Assembly (NCBI RefSeq): GCF_000422305.1 | Contig: NZ_KE383816.1 | Coordinates: forward strand, 110,431-174,430 | Source of the DNA: Luteimonas mephitis DSM 12574 | GTDB taxonomy: Bacteria > Pseudomonadota > Gammaproteobacteria > Xanthomonadales > Xanthomonadaceae | DNA: 64,000 bases | Direction of reading: 5' to 3' | Made by a program: the position numbers and the translations under genes | Notes under the pieces: generated by a model | Databases searched by the model: none | What the model was told of the DNA's origin: nothing | The model's input: only the letters and a program-made list of their open reading frames with translations | Part shown: piece after piece, positions 46,523 through 58,041 of the stretch | Layout of the letters: every line of letters starts with the position of its first letter | How positions within the stretch are numbered: the stretch's first letter is position 1

Positions 46523-47020
46523 CTACGCCGCCAATGCTTCCTGCAGCGAGGTTTCGACCACGCCGATGTCCGGGATCAGCGCCGCGTCGTCATTGAGCAG
46601 CACGCGGGCCTGCACGCCGTGAGGCAGCGGGCCGCGATCGCCGGCATCGGCCACCAGCGCGTCGCGCGACACCGTGACCAGCCGCGGGAACCCCTGCGTC
46701 AGCATTGCGAAATGCGCCAGCCTGGCGTCGCCGCCCAGCGCCTTGAGCACCACCACCTTGCTGCCCAGGCCGCCGCGTTCTTCGGCCAGCCCGGCGAGGC
46801 GCGCAAACGACACCAGCGGCAACTGCCAGCCGCGCCAGCGGATCCTGCCCAGCAGCCACGCCGGCGCATTGTCCAGCGGCTCCGGGTCGGCGTAGGACAG
46901 CACCTCGGAAATCGTCGCGTTGGGCAGCAGCAGTCGCGCACCCGCGACCTGGATCAACACGCCGCGGATGTCCTGGACGGAACTGTCGTGGCTGGGTGTG
47001 CCTTGGCTCGATGTGTTCAT
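46523..47020 (-). CDS. chpC: CheW-domain protein of the Pil-Chp cluster (ChpC-like)
   Basis: Adaptor protein of 165 residues with one CheW domain: GVLIQVAGARLLLPNATISEV, AWLLGRIRWRGWQLPLVSF and a C-terminal VQARVLLNDDAALIPDIGVVE. It is the last gene of the Pil-Chp operon. By analogy with ChpC it would link additional receptors to ChpA; the position after the CheB-like gene supports this name, but CheW paralogues are hard to tell apart. Confidence 0.82.
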   Translation of the reverse strand: MNTSSQGTPSHDSSVQDIRGVLIQVAGARLLLPNATISEVLSYADPEPLDNAPAWLLGRIRWRGWQLPLVSFARLAGLAEERGGLGSKVVVLKALGGDARLAHFAMLTQGFPRLVTVSRDALVADAGDRGPLPHGVQARVLLNDDAALIPDIGVVETSLQEALAA

Positions 47021-47033
47021 GGTTGCCTCGGTA

Positions 47034-48605
47034 TCAGGACGGCCAGCGCCCGGCCAGCTGCCCGGCGAGTTCCGCCGGTGCCGCGACGGTGGCGCCGCGC
47101 GCGATCAGTGCATTCGATGCGGTCGCGTCGTAGCAGCCGTCCAGCGCCTGGCCGGCGACCAACAGCCCGGCCGGAACGTGCGCCATCGCCGTCTCGACGC
47201 TGTCCAGGCTGCTGCCGCTGAGCAGCAGCAGCGCGCTGTCTCCGGCGGGCAGCACGCCCAGCAGCGGGTGCGAGCCGGCGTCGTCGGCAACGAACAGCAG
47301 CCGCGCGCCCTCGCGTTCGAGCGACAGTTCAGGCGGCACGAAGTACACGGTGCCGGCATCCGCCGCCTGCCCGGCTTCCGCGAGCGCCACCGGCAGCTGC
47401 GCCGCGCGCGCCATCTGCTTGACCAGGCGATCGTAGCGGCCGCCGTCCAGGTGCAGCCGCACCAGCACCGGGCGCGGGAATCCTTCGGGGATCGCGGCAA
47501 GCAGCTGGCGCACCGCATCCGGTCCGCCAAGCCCGCCTTCCACCACCACCGCGCCGCGCTGGGGGCCGTGGCCGTAGCTGTCGACGTCCGCCAGCGACAA
47601 TCCGGACACGCGCTGTTCGAGTGCCTCGAGGTCGATCGCGGGAGCCGTCTCCATCGCCGGCGCCAGGGCATCGCCGGGGTCGCCGGTTTCCAGCGATTCG
47701 ACCGACGCCAGCAGCGCGTCGACGTCCACCAGTTCCAGCGTGGTACCGCGAGTCGCCGCAATGCCGTCGGTGCCGGCCGTGGTTCCGGGTTCCGCGCCCT
47801 CGAGATCGAGGCTCCCCGGGCCGGTGTCCAACTCCAGGCCTGCGTCGCCAAGACCATCGATCACGAACCCGCCGGCATCCCCGCCGGATTCGACGGCTTC
47901 GTCCATGTCGTCGGCGACGGCTTCGAAAGTCAGCGCATCGACGGACAGCGCGTCGAAGTCGATGCGGTCGTCCTCCGGTTCCGATGCTGCCTCCGGCAGT
48001 GGTTCGTCGGCGATTGCATAGTCCGGTTCCGGCGGCGGATCAGCCACTTCCTCGTCCACGAGCGCAAGTTCGCCGGCGATCCCGTCTTCCAGCCGGACCT
48101 CGGTCTCCGCCGGTTCCAGCCCGTCATCGCGGGGGACTTCGCCCGCGTGTCGCTGCGCTTCGTTCGCGAACGGCGCGATGTCCAGGCCGGCGGTGTCCGT
48201 CGGCGTCGGCAACGGGCCTGGCGAGGGCTGCAGGTCGCCATCGGCGTCCCAGCCCGGCGGCAACACGTCGTCGTGGTGGTGGAGCTTTGCGGCAAGGTGT
48301 CGAACCCAGCGCGCCGCGTCCCAGCCGCTGCGCTGCGCGGCCATTTCCGCCTCGTCGAAGATCACCGTGATGCCGGGGCTGGACAGCAGCGCCTCATAGC
48401 GTTCCAGCGCGTCCTCGACCGCCGGCTCCAGCGCCACCAGCACCGCTTGCGGACTGCTTGCGATTGCGTCGGCGGGATCCGAGGACGCCGGATCGGCGAC
48501 CAGCACGATTTCCGCGCCGGCCTGCACGAGCGCGTCGCCGAGGCGATCGCGGGCCTCGCCCTGGCGCGCCAGCAGTATCACGCGGGGGGCGCTGCGCTCA
48601 GTCAT
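47034..48605 (-). CDS. Degenerate CheB-like protein of the Pil-Chp cluster (ChpB-like)
   Basis: Protein of about 523 residues. The N terminus (5-115) is a receiver-like fold without a clear phosphoacceptor; residues about 120-340 are acidic, low-complexity linker; about 345-523 resembles the CheB methylesterase domain. There [20 protein letters not shown] aligns with the nucleophile motif of CheB (GASTGG-type), but the serine is Gly. The catalytic His (VRLHLDGG) and Asp (GQALDGC) positions appear kept. It is therefore probably a non-enzymatic scaffold. Start ATG 48605 or GTG 48611; it overlaps chpA by 8 bp. Confidence 0.75.
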   Translation of the reverse strand: MTERSAPRVILLARQGEARDRLGDALVQAGAEIVLVADPASSDPADAIASSPQAVLVALEPAVEDALERYEALLSSPGITVIFDEAEMAAQRSGWDAARWVRHLAAKLHHHDDVLPPGWDADGDLQPSPGPLPTPTDTAGLDIAPFANEAQRHAGEVPRDDGLEPAETEVRLEDGIAGELALVDEEVADPPPEPDYAIADEPLPEAASEPEDDRIDFDALSVDALTFEAVADDMDEAVESGGDAGGFVIDGLGDAGLELDTGPGSLDLEGAEPGTTAGTDGIAATRGTTLELVDVDALLASVESLETGDPGDALAPAMETAPAIDLEALEQRVSGLSLADVDSYGHGPQRGAVVVEGGLGGPDAVRQLLAAIPEGFPRPVLVRLHLDGGRYDRLVKQMARAAQLPVALAEAGQAADAGTVYFVPPELSLEREGARLLFVADDAGSHPLLGVLPAGDSALLLLSGSSLDSVETAMAHVPAGLLVAGQALDGCYDATASNALIARGATVAAPAELAGQLAGRWPS

Positions 48606-51600
48606 CGCCACGCGGCTGCAGCTTGAGCAGTTCGTAGACGTTGCGCACGAGCTCGTTTTCCTGGTACGGCTTGCCGAGGTAGCGCTCGACGCCGATCTCG
48701 AAGGCGCGCTGGCGATGCTTCTCGCCGGTACGCGAGGTGATCATCACGATCGGCACGCTGCGCAGGCGCGGATCGGCCTTCATCGCGGTTGCCAGCTCGT
48801 AGCCGTCCATGCGCGGCATCTCGATGTCGAGCAGCATCAGGTCGGGCACGCGATCGGCCATCCGCTCAAGCGCGTCGATGCCGTCGCGGGCGCTGGCGAC
48901 CTCGAAGTTGTGGCGTTCGAGCACGCGGCCGGTGACCTTGCGCATCGTCACCGAGTCGTCGACCACCATCACCAGCGGCACGTGGTGGACCACCGTGGCG
49001 GCCGCCGGCTCGACATCGCGCGGCTGCGCGGCGCGGCGGCGTACCAGCGGGGCGACGTCGAGGATCACCACGACGCTGCCGTCGCCCATGATCGTGGCGC
49101 CGAAGATGCCCGGAATCGAGGCGACCTGCGGCCCCACCGGCTTGACCACGATTTCGCGGCTGCCGACGATCTGGTCGACCGCCACCGCAGCGCGCAGGTC
49201 GCCGGAGCGGATCAGCAGCAGCGGCATCTGCAACTGGCCTTCGGCCTTGGCCACGCCGTGCCCGACCAGTCCACCGAGGTCGTGGACCAGGTACTCCTCG
49301 CCGCCGTAGCTGTAGCTCGCATCGGCCTTGCCGAACTCGTCGCGGCCGATGCGGCCGACGCCGCGCACCGAGGCAATCGGCACCGCGAAGCTGGTTTCGC
49401 CGATGCGCACGAAGACCGCCTGCGTGACGGCCAGCGTCTGCGGCAGGCGCAGGGTGAAGGTGGTGCCCTCGCCCGGGCGCGATGCGATGTCGAGCGTGCC
49501 GCCGAGCTGGCGTACTTCGCTGGCCACCACGTCCATGCCGACGCCGCGACCGGCCAGGCGGCTGACCTCGTCGACGGTGGAGAAGCCGGGTTCGAAGATC
49601 AACATGTCGAGGTCGCTGTTGGCCAGCACCGCGTCGGCGCGGACCAGCCCGCGCTCTTCGCCACGGCGGCGGATCGCGGCCCGGTCCAGGCCGCGCCCGT
49701 CGTCGCCGACTTCGAGCACGACTTCCGAACCCTCGCGGCGCACCGCGATGCGCACCACGCCCTCCTCTGGCTTCTTCGCGCCGCGCCGCTGCTCCGGGGT
49801 TTCCAGCCCGTGCGCAACCGCGTTGCGCAGCATGTGTTCCAGCGGCGCGGTCATGTGCTCGAGCACGCTGCGGTCGAGCTCGCCCTGGGCGCCATCGAGC
49901 TTGAGCTGCACTTGCTTGCCGGTCTCGCCGGCGGCCTGCCGAACCACGCGGCGCAGGCGCGGCACCAGCGCGTCGAACGGCACCATCCGCGTGCGCATCA
50001 GGCCCTGCTGCAGGTCGGAGCTCACGCGCGACTGCTGCAGCAGCAGGGTTTCGTACTGCCGGGTCAGGTCGTCGAGGGTGCCCTGCAGGCTCGACATGTC
50101 GGCCGCGGACTCGCCCAGCGCGCGCGACAGCTGCTGCAGGGTGGAGAAGCGGTCGAGTTCGAGCGGATCGAACGTGGCGTCGGCGGTTTCGTGCTCGCGC
50201 TGGTAACGGGCGATGATCTGCGCTTCGGTCTCGATGTCGAGCCGGCGCAGCTGGTCGCGCAGACGCATGTTGGTCTGCTCCATCTCGCCCATGGCGCTGC
50301 GGAAGGCGCCAAGCTGCTGCTCCAGGCGCGCGCGATAGATCGCGACCTCGCCGGCGTAGTTGACGAGCTGGTCGAGCAGGTCGGCGCGGATGCGCACCTG
50401 TTCCTGCGGCGCGCGCACGCTGATGTCGTCGTCGTCCGTGGGGACGGTGTCGCCGATCGGCGCGGACAGCGGCTTGAGCTCGGTCTCCACTGCCGGCGAT
50501 GCCGGCGAAGACGTGGCAGCGGGCACAGGCGCGTCAGCCGGGGACGTGGGCTTGCCCAGCGCGCGGGCGTTGAATTCCTCGATCAGCGCCTCGGAAGGAT
50601 CGATCGCGCGGCGCGCGCCGACCCGGGTGATCATCGCGTGCAGGCGGTCGAAGCCGCGCTCGAGCAGCGGGATGCCGTCGTGGCCGAGTTCGCCACGCAG
50701 TTCGACTACCGCCTCGAGCAGCGACTCCATGGCGTGGCCGAGTTCGCCCACGGCCATGATGCCGGCCATGCGCGCGCCGCCCTTGATGGTGTGCAGGTCG
50801 CGCTGCAGTCCCACCAGCGGTTCGCGCTCGGTCGGATTCTCGCGCAGCTGCGCCAGCAGTCCGTCGGAATGGTCGAGCAGGTCGCCCGCCTCCTCGACGA
50901 AGATGTCGACCAGTTCCGGGTCGAGGTCGCCGAGATCGAAGGCTTCGTCGGGGTCGCCGGAGGCAGCGAGTGCATCGGCGAGAATCGCCGCAACGGCAGG
51001 TTCGGCAGCGTCCCCGGCCAACTCGGTCGCCGGGATTTTCTCGACAGCCGCACGCGCAGCGTTCAGGCGCTCGGTTTCGAGATGCTCCGCTTCGAGGCGG
51101 TCCGCTTCGACACGCTCGGCTTCGAGACGTTCTGCTTCGAGACGTTCGACTTCGGCACGCTCGGCTTCGATGCGCTCTACTTCGAGGCGCTCCGCTTCTG
51201 CCCGTTCTGCGGCGAGGCGCGCGGCTTCGGCCTGTTCGGCTTCGAGACGTTCTGCTTCGACGCGTTCCGCTTCTGCCTGTTCCGCGGCAAGGCGCTCGGC
51301 TTCGGCCTGTTCACGGGCAAGACGGTCCGCCTCGGCGTACTCGGCTTCCAGTCGCGCGTATTCCTGCGCCTCTTCTTCGGCAGCGAGGCGCGCAGCCTCC
51401 GCCTGCTCGGCGGCCAGCCGGGACTCTTCCGCGATGCGCTCGGCTTCGAGGCGCCCGGTTTCGATGCGATCGATCTCCTCGCGCTCGGCGACAAGACGCG
51501 CAGCCTCCGCTTCCTCCGAAGCCCCTGCTTGCTGCTGCGCGATTTCCGCTTCGATGCGCTCGGCTTCGACGCGTTCGGCTTCGGCATGCTCGGCTTCGAT

Positions 51601-54600
51601 ACGCTCGGCTTCGGCGCGTTCGGCTTCGACGCGTTCGGCTTCGATGCGTTCGGCTTCGATACGCTCTGCTTCGGCGCGCTCGGCTTCGACGCGCTCGGCC
51701 TCGATACGTTCGACCTCGATACGTTCGGCCTCGATACGTTCGGCCTCGATACGTTCGGCCTCGATACGTTCGGCTTCGATGCGCTCGGCTTCGATGCGCT
51801 CGGCTTCGATGCGTTCGGCTTCGATACGCTCGGCTTCGGCGCGTTCGGCTTCGGCGCGCTCGGCTTCAACGCGCTCGGCTTCGATGCGCTCGGCTTCGCG
51901 CGCATCCTCGCCTGCAATCGTGCCGTCAAGCGCACCAGGATCGCTATAAGCTCTGAGGTCGTTGACGGTCAGTTCGGCGCCCGCATCGACCAGTCCGATG
52001 GGTTCGACCGGCTCGGGAACCGTCGCGGCCTCCATCGGCGCGGTCGCTTCCGGCAGGCTGTCGCGCAGCGCGGCCAGGCGCGCGGCCAGCGCGGCGCAGA
52101 CCGGCACCTGCGGCGCGGGCGCATGCAGTGCTGCCACGGTGGCGCGGATCACGCCGGCCAGTTCGCCAAGCGCCACCACGCCTTCGTCGCTCGCGTTCCC
52201 GTGCGATGCGAGCAGGCGGCGGATGTAGGTCTCCGCCGGACTCAGCGCGTCGGTGATCGCCGGCACTTCGGTCATCGCGAAGGCGCCGTTCATCGTGTGC
52301 ACGGCGCGCAGCAAGGCATCGTTCGCGGGGGTTGGCGCGGACTGCGCCTGCCCCAGCCAGGCGTCTACCGAGGACAGGTGGCCGGCCACCTCGGTGTCGA
52401 GGATTTCCAGCAACAGCGCATCCACCGAAGCAGGCACCGTGCCCTCGCCCAGCACGGCCTCGGAGGCAGGCGCCTCGGAGCCAGGCGCTTCGGACGCAGG
52501 CGCTTCGGGCTCCGCCGAGGCAATGATGATGTCGCCGGCAGCGGTGGTGTCGATCGCCTCCGCAACCGGCAAGGAAACGGGGGCCTCCTGCACCGGGAAG
52601 GCTTCCTCGCCTTCGGCGATCCGGTCGGCGAGCGCCTGCATGCCCGCGAGGTCGGCGCTGACCGCGGCGGTCCCGCGCAGCGCCGCAAGCAGTTGCGGCA
52701 GGGTGTAGAACGCCTGGTCGACCATGGCCACCACGGCCGGGCTGGCCGCGCGCGTGCCGTCGAGCACGCGGTTGAGCATGTTCTCGACCTTCCAGCTGAA
52801 CTCGCCCAGCGCACGCGCGCCGACCAGGCGCCCGCTGCCCTTGAGCGTGTGGAACACGCGGCGGATCGGGCGCAGGCGCTCCATGTCGTCCGGGCGCTCG
52901 CGCCACACCGGCAGCATCCGGTCGAGGTTGTCGATCTCCTCCCCGAACTCTTCGAGGAACACCTCGCGGATCTCGTCGTCGATCTCGTCGCCGGTGGTTT
53001 CGAAACCGCCTGCGCCGCCCTGCCCGCTCGCCACCACGGGCACGGGCACGGGCGCAGGTGCCGCGTCGGCAGGCGTGGCGCGCACCGGATCGCTGCCCCG
53101 GTCGATGAAGGCGGCCACGTTGCGGTCGATGTCGTCGGCCAGCGCCTGTTCGGCGTCATGGCTGGTTTCCTCCACTTGCGCGGAAGCCTCCGGCGCGGGC
53201 TGCGCCTCCGGCAACGGCCAGTAGCCGAGCGATTCAAGGCTGCCGCGCGCGATCTCGAGGATGCTTTCGCGGTTGAGGCGGTTTTCGCGCAGCGCCTCGA
53301 GGTAGTACTCGAGGCTGGCCAGCGCGTCCGCGAAGGTGTCGAGCTGGCGTCCATTGGGCACGCGCTTGCGGCCGAGCAGTTCGACCTCGGTGTACATGCG
53401 CACGCCGGCCAGGTACGCGGCGGCCTGCGGCAGTTCGAGCATCGCCATGGCGCCGGCGACTTCCTGCAGCAGTCGCGGCACCTCGATCAGTTCCGAGTGG
53501 TCCCAGCTGGTCTCGACGAAGGCGACGAAGGCCTGGCGCGCATCGGCGAAGTTGGCGATCGCCTCGCGGGCGATGACTTCGAGCACCTTGCGCGACTCGT
53601 TCGAGAACAGGTCGTCCTGGTTGCCGCCGGCCCCGGCGTCGCTGTCGCCGAGGCGCGCGACCTGGTCGTCGAGGGTGGCGTCGACATAGAGCAGCGCGCC
53701 GGCGACGTCGAGCAAGGCGCCCTCGTCGGCGACACGGTCGCCGCGGACGATCGCGTCCATCGCGTCGCGCTGCTGCTGCACCACGTTGCGCGCCACGCCA
53801 AGCCCGAGCATGCCCAGGGTGTCGGCGACGCGTCCGAGCGCTTCGACCTGCGGCTGCAGGGCGGCGACATCCGGGGCGTTGGCGCGCAGGTGCAGGTCGA
53901 GCACGTCCTTGACCCGCAGCAGGTCCTCCTTCACCGCCGCGGACACGGTGTCGAGCAGCGCGCGGTTGCGCCCGCTCAGGCTGCCCTGGGCGTGGCTGAT
54001 CTCGCTTTCGGTGGGCTGCGCGGCGTCGAGGTCGAACGTCTCGCGCAGCTCCTGCAGCGCCGGGTGGCGCGCCGAGGCCGGCAGGCCGGCGTCGGCATGG
54101 GCAACGTGGTAGAGCAGCTGGCGGGTCGGCTCGAGCGTGGTTTCCGGCCGCGGGATGCCGAAGCCGTCGTCCTCGAACTGCCGCCGCGCCTCGCGCTGCA
54201 CGCTGGCGAAGGCCTGGCGCAGGCCTGCCGATGGCTTCAGCGCACCGTCGCGCAGTGCCGTGGCGACGGAACCGGCGACCCACAGCATGCGCCGCGTCTC
54301 GTCCTGCTCGGTCCGCACGAACAGCGCGTCGATGACCGCGCCGATCTCCTCGGAATCCTTCGGCGCGCCGTCCTCGGGCCATTGGGCGATCGCCGCGGAA
54401 AGGCGTTCGAGCAGCGGCAGGACTTCGGCGTTGCGGGCACGGCCCGAAGCGGCGGCCGGCAGGCCCGACGGCAGTGGCCGCGCGAGGTCGGGCGCGAACA
54501 GCACGCTTTCGCTCAGGCCGGCTTCGCCGCGCGCCGCGCGCAGTTCGTTGAGCAGCGGCAACAGGACGATCGGGATGTCCTTGTGGCCGCTTTGCAGGCG

Positions 54601-54921
54601 CTCCAGGTAATCGGGCAGCAGCACCACGCCGCGCATCAGCGTTGCGCAGGCGCCGTCGCGGTCGCCGACCTCGCCAAGCTGCAGCGCCTGGGCGAGGCGC
54701 TCCATTTCCTCGGTGACCATCGCCGGCGCGTACAGCTCGACCATGCGCAGCGTGCCCTGCACCTGGTGCAGGTAGCTGGCGCAGAAGCGCATGCGGCTGG
54801 TGTCGGCGGGATCGTCGACGAAGCCCTCGATCTCGATCCGCGCCTGGCGCAGGGTTTCGTCGAGCTCCGGCTTCACCCAGCCCAGCGTGGTGTAATCGAT
54901 CGCGTCGCGCAGCGCAGTCAT
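48598..54921 (-). CDS. chpA: Hybrid chemosensory histidine kinase ChpA/PilL with long EAER repeat
   Basis: Central kinase of the twitching-motility chemosensory system, 2107 residues. ATG at 54921 has GGAGG six bases upstream. Order: N-terminal FimL/Hpt-like helical region (1-560), Hpt domains with phosphoacceptor-type histidines near 691 (FHTLKGSGR), 875 (VHTMNGAF) and 1377 ([10 protein letters not shown]), dimerisation and CheA ATPase domain ([12 protein letters not shown] about 1698, GDDGRGLD about 1741, GRGVGMDVV about 1793), CheW domain, and a C-terminal receiver with [13 protein letters not shown]. Residues about 1004-1295 are a highly charged pentapeptide repeat, unusual for ChpA. It drives PilG and PilH phosphorylation. 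Confidence 0.95.
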   Translation of the reverse strand: MTALRDAIDYTTLGWVKPELDETLRQARIEIEGFVDDPADTSRMRFCASYLHQVQGTLRMVELYAPAMVTEEMERLAQALQLGEVGDRDGACATLMRGVVLLPDYLERLQSGHKDIPIVLLPLLNELRAARGEAGLSESVLFAPDLARPLPSGLPAAASGRARNAEVLPLLERLSAAIAQWPEDGAPKDSEEIGAVIDALFVRTEQDETRRMLWVAGSVATALRDGALKPSAGLRQAFASVQREARRQFEDDGFGIPRPETTLEPTRQLLYHVAHADAGLPASARHPALQELRETFDLDAAQPTESEISHAQGSLSGRNRALLDTVSAAVKEDLLRVKDVLDLHLRANAPDVAALQPQVEALGRVADTLGMLGLGVARNVVQQQRDAMDAIVRGDRVADEGALLDVAGALLYVDATLDDQVARLGDSDAGAGGNQDDLFSNESRKVLEVIAREAIANFADARQAFVAFVETSWDHSELIEVPRLLQEVAGAMAMLELPQAAAYLAGVRMYTEVELLGRKRVPNGRQLDTFADALASLEYYLEALRENRLNRESILEIARGSLESLGYWPLPEAQPAPEASAQVEETSHDAEQALADDIDRNVAAFIDRGSDPVRATPADAAPAPVPVPVVASGQGGAGGFETTGDEIDDEIREVFLEEFGEEIDNLDRMLPVWRERPDDMERLRPIRRVFHTLKGSGRLVGARALGEFSWKVENMLNRVLDGTRAASPAVVAMVDQAFYTLPQLLAALRGTAAVSADLAGMQALADRIAEGEEAFPVQEAPVSLPVAEAIDTTAAGDIIIASAEPEAPASEAPGSEAPASEAVLGEGTVPASVDALLLEILDTEVAGHLSSVDAWLGQAQSAPTPANDALLRAVHTMNGAFAMTEVPAITDALSPAETYIRRLLASHGNASDEGVVALGELAGVIRATVAALHAPAPQVPVCAALAARLAALRDSLPEATAPMEAATVPEPVEPIGLVDAGAELTVNDLRAYSDPGALDGTIAGEDAREAERIEAERVEAERAEAERAEAERIEAERIEAERIEAERIEAERIEAERIEAERIEAERIEVERIEAERVEAERAEAERIEAERIEAERVEAERAEAERIEAEHAEAERVEAERIEAEIAQQQAGASEEAEAARLVAEREEIDRIETGRLEAERIAEESRLAAEQAEAARLAAEEEAQEYARLEAEYAEADRLAREQAEAERLAAEQAEAERVEAERLEAEQAEAARLAAERAEAERLEVERIEAERAEVERLEAERLEAERVEADRLEAEHLETERLNAARAAVEKIPATELAGDAAEPAVAAILADALAASGDPDEAFDLGDLDPELVDIFVEEAGDLLDHSDGLLAQLRENPTEREPLVGLQRDLHTIKGGARMAGIMAVGELGHAMESLLEAVVELRGELGHDGIPLLERGFDRLHAMITRVGARRAIDPSEALIEEFNARALGKPTSPADAPVPAATSSPASPAVETELKPLSAPIGDTVPTDDDDISVRAPQEQVRIRADLLDQLVNYAGEVAIYRARLEQQLGAFRSAMGEMEQTNMRLRDQLRRLDIETEAQIIARYQREHETADATFDPLELDRFSTLQQLSRALGESAADMSSLQGTLDDLTRQYETLLLQQSRVSSDLQQGLMRTRMVPFDALVPRLRRVVRQAAGETGKQVQLKLDGAQGELDRSVLEHMTAPLEHMLRNAVAHGLETPEQRRGAKKPEEGVVRIAVRREGSEVVLEVGDDGRGLDRAAIRRRGEERGLVRADAVLANSDLDMLIFEPGFSTVDEVSRLAGRGVGMDVVASEVRQLGGTLDIASRPGEGTTFTLRLPQTLAVTQAVFVRIGETSFAVPIASVRGVGRIGRDEFGKADASYSYGGEEYLVHDLGGLVGHGVAKAEGQLQMPLLLIRSGDLRAAVAVDQIVGSREIVVKPVGPQVASIPGIFGATIMGDGSVVVILDVAPLVRRRAAQPRDVEPAAATVVHHVPLVMVVDDSVTMRKVTGRVLERHNFEVASARDGIDALERMADRVPDLMLLDIEMPRMDGYELATAMKADPRLRSVPIVMITSRTGEKHRQRAFEIGVERYLGKPYQENELVRNVYELLKLQPRGDD
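51040..51915 (-). repeat. 15-bp tandem repeat encoding (I/V/A/L)EAER pentapeptides in chpA
   Basis: The array encodes about 290 residues of EAER-like pentapeptides. It is nearly perfect at 51545-51905, where the plus strand reads CGNTCGGCTTCGATN units in register, and decays towards 51040 with [17 protein letters not shown] variants. The unit is a multiple of three, so copy-number change keeps frame. The charge pattern (E at i, R at i+3/4) predicts a single, long alpha-helix. Confidence 0.95.
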
Positions 54922-54999
54922 CGCACGCCTCCGTGGAGGCCCGCGCACGCGCTGCTGCGATGGTTGGCGATGCCCGTCATGCTATCGATCGTCCCGCGC

Positions 55000-57021
55000 T
55001 CAGGCCGGCAGCTTGAAGTCGGCGACCGAACGGCGCAGGTCGGCGGCGAGCTGGGCCAGGTTGCCGATCGACTCGGCGGTCTGGTTGGCGCCCTGCGAGG
55101 TCTGCGCGGTGATCGACTGGATGGTGTTCATCGTCGCGGTGATGTTGGTCGCCGCCGCCGACTGCTGCTGCGACGCACTGGAGATGCCTTCAATCAGCGC
55201 GGCGAGGCTGGACGACACGTTTTCGATCTCGCCCAGCGCGGTACCCGCGTCCTCGGCCAGGCGCGCACCGGCCACCACCTCGGACGTCGTCTGCTCCATC
55301 GAGCTGACCGCCTCGTTGGTGTCGGCCTGGATCGCCTGGACCAGCGATTCGATGCGCTTGGTCGCGTTGGACGAGCGTTCGGCCAGTCGCTGCACTTCGT
55401 CGGCCACCACCGCGAACCCGCGGCCCGCCTCGCCCGCCGACGCCGCCTGGATGGCCGCGTTGAGCGCGAGGATGTTGGTCTGTTCGGAGATGTCGTTGAT
55501 CAGTTCGACGATCGAGCCGATTTCCTGCGACGACTCGCCCAGGCGCTTGATGCGCTTGGAGGTTTCCTGGATCTGGTCGCGGATCGAGTCCATGCCGGCG
55601 ATCGTCTCGCGCACCACGCCCGCGCCCTTGGTCGCGATCTGCACCGAGCGCTGGGCCACGTCGGCCGACTCGGCGGAGTTCCTCGACACCTGGTTGATGC
55701 TGGCGGCGATTTCGTTGATGCGGTCCGACGCGGAGTTGATCTCCTGCGCCTGGTGTTCGGCGGCCTCGGCCAGGTGCATGGCGGTGGCCTGCGTTTCCTG
55801 TGCGCTCGACGCCACCTGCACCGAGGTGTCGTTGATCGTCTGCACCAGGCTGCGCAGCTGCTCGACGGCGAAGTTGATCGAGTCGGCGATCGCGCCGGTC
55901 ATGTCCTCGGTCACGGTCGCCTTCACCGTGAGGTCGCCCTCGGCGAGCGAACCCATTTCGTCCAGCAGGCGCATGATCGCCTCCTGGTTGCGGTTGTTGA
56001 GTTCCATCGTGGTTTCGTAGCGCTGCCGCTGCGCGCGGTTGATGCTGAAGATCAAGCCGACGATCGACAGCAGCGCCAGCAGGCCGAACACGATGCTGAT
56101 CCAGATGTTGCCCAGCAGGCTCTTGTCGCGCAGCGAGCCGAATGCGGTGAAGGCCTGGAACAGGTCGCGGCTGTCAGCCAGCAGCTTGTCCGAGCCGCTG
56201 GTGAGCGAAGCAGCCGCGTTCTGCGCGCTGAACAGCTTCTGCGAGCTGCCCAGGATCGCGTCGAGGTCCTTCTTCATCGTCGCCCACTGCGCGGTGGCCT
56301 GGTTGAGCGCGGCCACGGCGCTGGAGTTCGACAGCGCCTGCACGTTCATCGCCTGGTCGCCGGACTTCAGGCCCGCCAGCACCTGCTCGAACACGTTGGC
56401 GTCGCGCGCCAGCGCCTGCCCCGCGACCGCGGCGCCGGGGCCGCCGGCGCGGACTTCGGTCACGCGACGGGCCAGGTTGCCGGCCAGCACGTTCTGGCGC
56501 AGCGCGATGTAGATCTGCGACGACGGCGAGCCGCTGGAGGACATCGCGCGCACCACCTCGTCGAGCTGCGCCTGCAGCTGCGGGATGCCCTGGCCGAAGC
56601 GGTCGGCGTTGCCGGCCAGCGCGAGCACCGCGGCTTCGCTGGCGATCACGTCGTCGGCGTTCTTCGCCAGCGGCGCCCAGGTCTGGGCGACCTTGGCGAT
56701 CGGGCCGGACACGCCGGTGGTCTCGCCGAAGTTGCTGGTGAGGCCACTGATGTCGGAATCGACCTCGGCCTTGGTGGCCTTGAACGCGGTGAACGCCTCG
56801 CGGTTGCCTTCAACCGCTTCGCGGCCCTGGTTGGCCAGTCGCTGCGAGTTGAGCTGCAGGTTCGACGCCGAGGTACTGGCGCCACCGAGCCGGGCGGCCT
56901 TCCACGTGGCGTAGCCGGTGTTCGCGCCGAACACGACCAGTGAGATCGCCAGCACGATCAGCCAGAAGTTGGTACCCATGTTGCGGCCCTTGCCGGCAAC
57001 GGTGTCCATAACAGTGCTCAT
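55000..57021 (-). CDS. pilJ: Methyl-accepting chemotaxis protein PilJ
   Basis: Receptor of the Pil-Chp system, 673 residues. ATG at 57021 with AGGGG seven bases upstream. TM1 (about 17-38), a periplasmic four-helix sensor (about 45-305), TM2 (about 308-330), HAMP (about 340-390) and a cytoplasmic signalling coiled-coil with the hairpin tip [20 protein letters not shown] and [18 protein letters not shown]. The tip contacts ChpA and PilI. It detects pilus or surface-related cues at the poles in related species. No methyltransferase gene (pilK) accompanies it. Confidence 0.95.
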   Translation of the reverse strand: MSTVMDTVAGKGRNMGTNFWLIVLAISLVVFGANTGYATWKAARLGGASTSASNLQLNSQRLANQGREAVEGNREAFTAFKATKAEVDSDISGLTSNFGETTGVSGPIAKVAQTWAPLAKNADDVIASEAAVLALAGNADRFGQGIPQLQAQLDEVVRAMSSSGSPSSQIYIALRQNVLAGNLARRVTEVRAGGPGAAVAGQALARDANVFEQVLAGLKSGDQAMNVQALSNSSAVAALNQATAQWATMKKDLDAILGSSQKLFSAQNAAASLTSGSDKLLADSRDLFQAFTAFGSLRDKSLLGNIWISIVFGLLALLSIVGLIFSINRAQRQRYETTMELNNRNQEAIMRLLDEMGSLAEGDLTVKATVTEDMTGAIADSINFAVEQLRSLVQTINDTSVQVASSAQETQATAMHLAEAAEHQAQEINSASDRINEIAASINQVSRNSAESADVAQRSVQIATKGAGVVRETIAGMDSIRDQIQETSKRIKRLGESSQEIGSIVELINDISEQTNILALNAAIQAASAGEAGRGFAVVADEVQRLAERSSNATKRIESLVQAIQADTNEAVSSMEQTTSEVVAGARLAEDAGTALGEIENVSSSLAALIEGISSASQQQSAAATNITATMNTIQSITAQTSQGANQTAESIGNLAQLAADLRRSVADFKLPA

Positions 57022-57060
57022 GATGTGACCCCTGGTCCTGCGGTGCGTGCTGTGCGGCGA

Positions 57061-57654
57061 TCAGGCCGCGGCTTGTCTGAATTCGGGTGTGCGGGCCAGC
57101 CGGTCCAGGCTGAAGATCCCCCACGCGTGGTCGGCCAGGCGATAGGCCCGGTCGACGAAGTGCGCGTAGCGTCCATCGGTGAGCGCGGTTGCGGGCAGTT
57201 CGTCCGGCGCAAGCGCCTGTTCCTCGACGAACGAACGCTGCCCGAACAGTTCGTCGATCGTGACCGCGACGTCGCCCCCGGGCTGGCGCACGATCAGTAC
57301 CCGCTGGCTTTCATGCAGCACGGTGCGCTCGCCTTCGAGGAACTGCTTGAGGTCGACGGTAGGCAACAGGTTGCCGCGGATATTGGCCACGCCCAGCATC
57401 CACGGCTGCGAACCCGGCACCGGGGTGACCTGCGGCATCGGCAGGATCTCGACCACCTCGTCGAAGCCCGACGCCAGCCTGCGCTGGCCGATGCGATAGC
57501 CGACGCCGCGCCACAGGCCCGGCGCGTCGAGCTGCTCGGGCAGGCCGGCGACGTGGGCCAGGCTCTTGCGCTCGTACTCGAGCAGGATCGCGAACGGATC
57601 CATCGGCGCGGGCACGGCGGGCGCGGCGTGGCGGTCGTGGTGGCGACGGCCCAT
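57061..57654 (-). CDS. pilI: CheW-like adaptor PilI
   Basis: Adaptor of 197 residues coupling PilJ to ChpA. The CheW domain spans about 55-185: WRGVGYRIGQRRLASGFDEV, LPMPQVTPVPGSQPWMLGVA, NIRGNLLPTVDLKQFL and VTIDELFGQRSF. It starts 2 bp after pilH and ends 39 bp before pilJ, in the canonical pilG-pilH-pilI-pilJ-chpA order. Confidence 0.94.
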   Translation of the reverse strand: MGRRHHDRHAAPAVPAPMDPFAILLEYERKSLAHVAGLPEQLDAPGLWRGVGYRIGQRRLASGFDEVVEILPMPQVTPVPGSQPWMLGVANIRGNLLPTVDLKQFLEGERTVLHESQRVLIVRQPGGDVAVTIDELFGQRSFVEEQALAPDELPATALTDGRYAHFVDRAYRLADHAWGIFSLDRLARTPEFRQAAA

Positions 57655-57656
57655 CG

Positions 57657-58022
57657 TCAGCTACCGAGCAACTCGTTGATGCGGGCGATCAGCGCGCCTT
57701 CGTCCGGCGGCTTGACGATGTAGTCTCGCGCGCCCTGGCGCATGCCCCAGGCCTTGTCGGTCTCCATGCCCTTGGTGCTCACGATCAGCACCGGAATCTG
57801 GCTGGTGGCGCCATCGCGCGACAGCGCGCGCGTGGCCTGGAAGCCGTTCATGCCCGGCAGCACCACGTCCATCAGGACCAGGTCGGGCAGCTCGCGCTTG
57901 CAGGTCTCGATGCCGTCCTCGGCGCTGTGCGAGGACAGCACCTCGTGGCCGTTGCGTTGCAGCATCTGGGTCAGCACCGCCGTATCGGTCGGTGAGTCCT
58001 CGATCAACAGGATTCTTGCCAT
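57657..58022 (-). CDS. pilH: Response regulator PilH
   Basis: Single-domain CheY-like regulator, 121 residues: acidic pocket IEDSPTD, phosphoacceptor Asp in VLMDVVLPGMNG, Thr/Ser in IVSTKGMETD and Lys in DYIVKPP. The STKGMETDK sequence and second position in the operon identify PilH, which promotes pilus retraction or acts as a phosphate sink opposing PilG. It has no output domain. Confidence 0.93.
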   Translation of the reverse strand: MARILLIEDSPTDTAVLTQMLQRNGHEVLSSHSAEDGIETCKRELPDLVLMDVVLPGMNGFQATRALSRDGATSQIPVLIVSTKGMETDKAWGMRQGARDYIVKPPDEGALIARINELLGS

Positions 58023-58041
58023 GTGGTGCCTGTCCCCCCGG

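Noticed and set aside
51540..51910. CRISPR-like array of short direct repeats
   Set aside because: Units are 15 bp, contiguous without spacers, in frame with chpA and encode pentapeptides.
48715..56943. Plus-strand open frame of about 2740 codons antisense to chpA and pilJ
   Set aside because: It mirrors the codon structure of two well-supported genes on the other strand and contains FGFDALGFD repeats that are simply the complement of the EAER repeat. High GC suppresses stops. No start-site signal or domain supports it.
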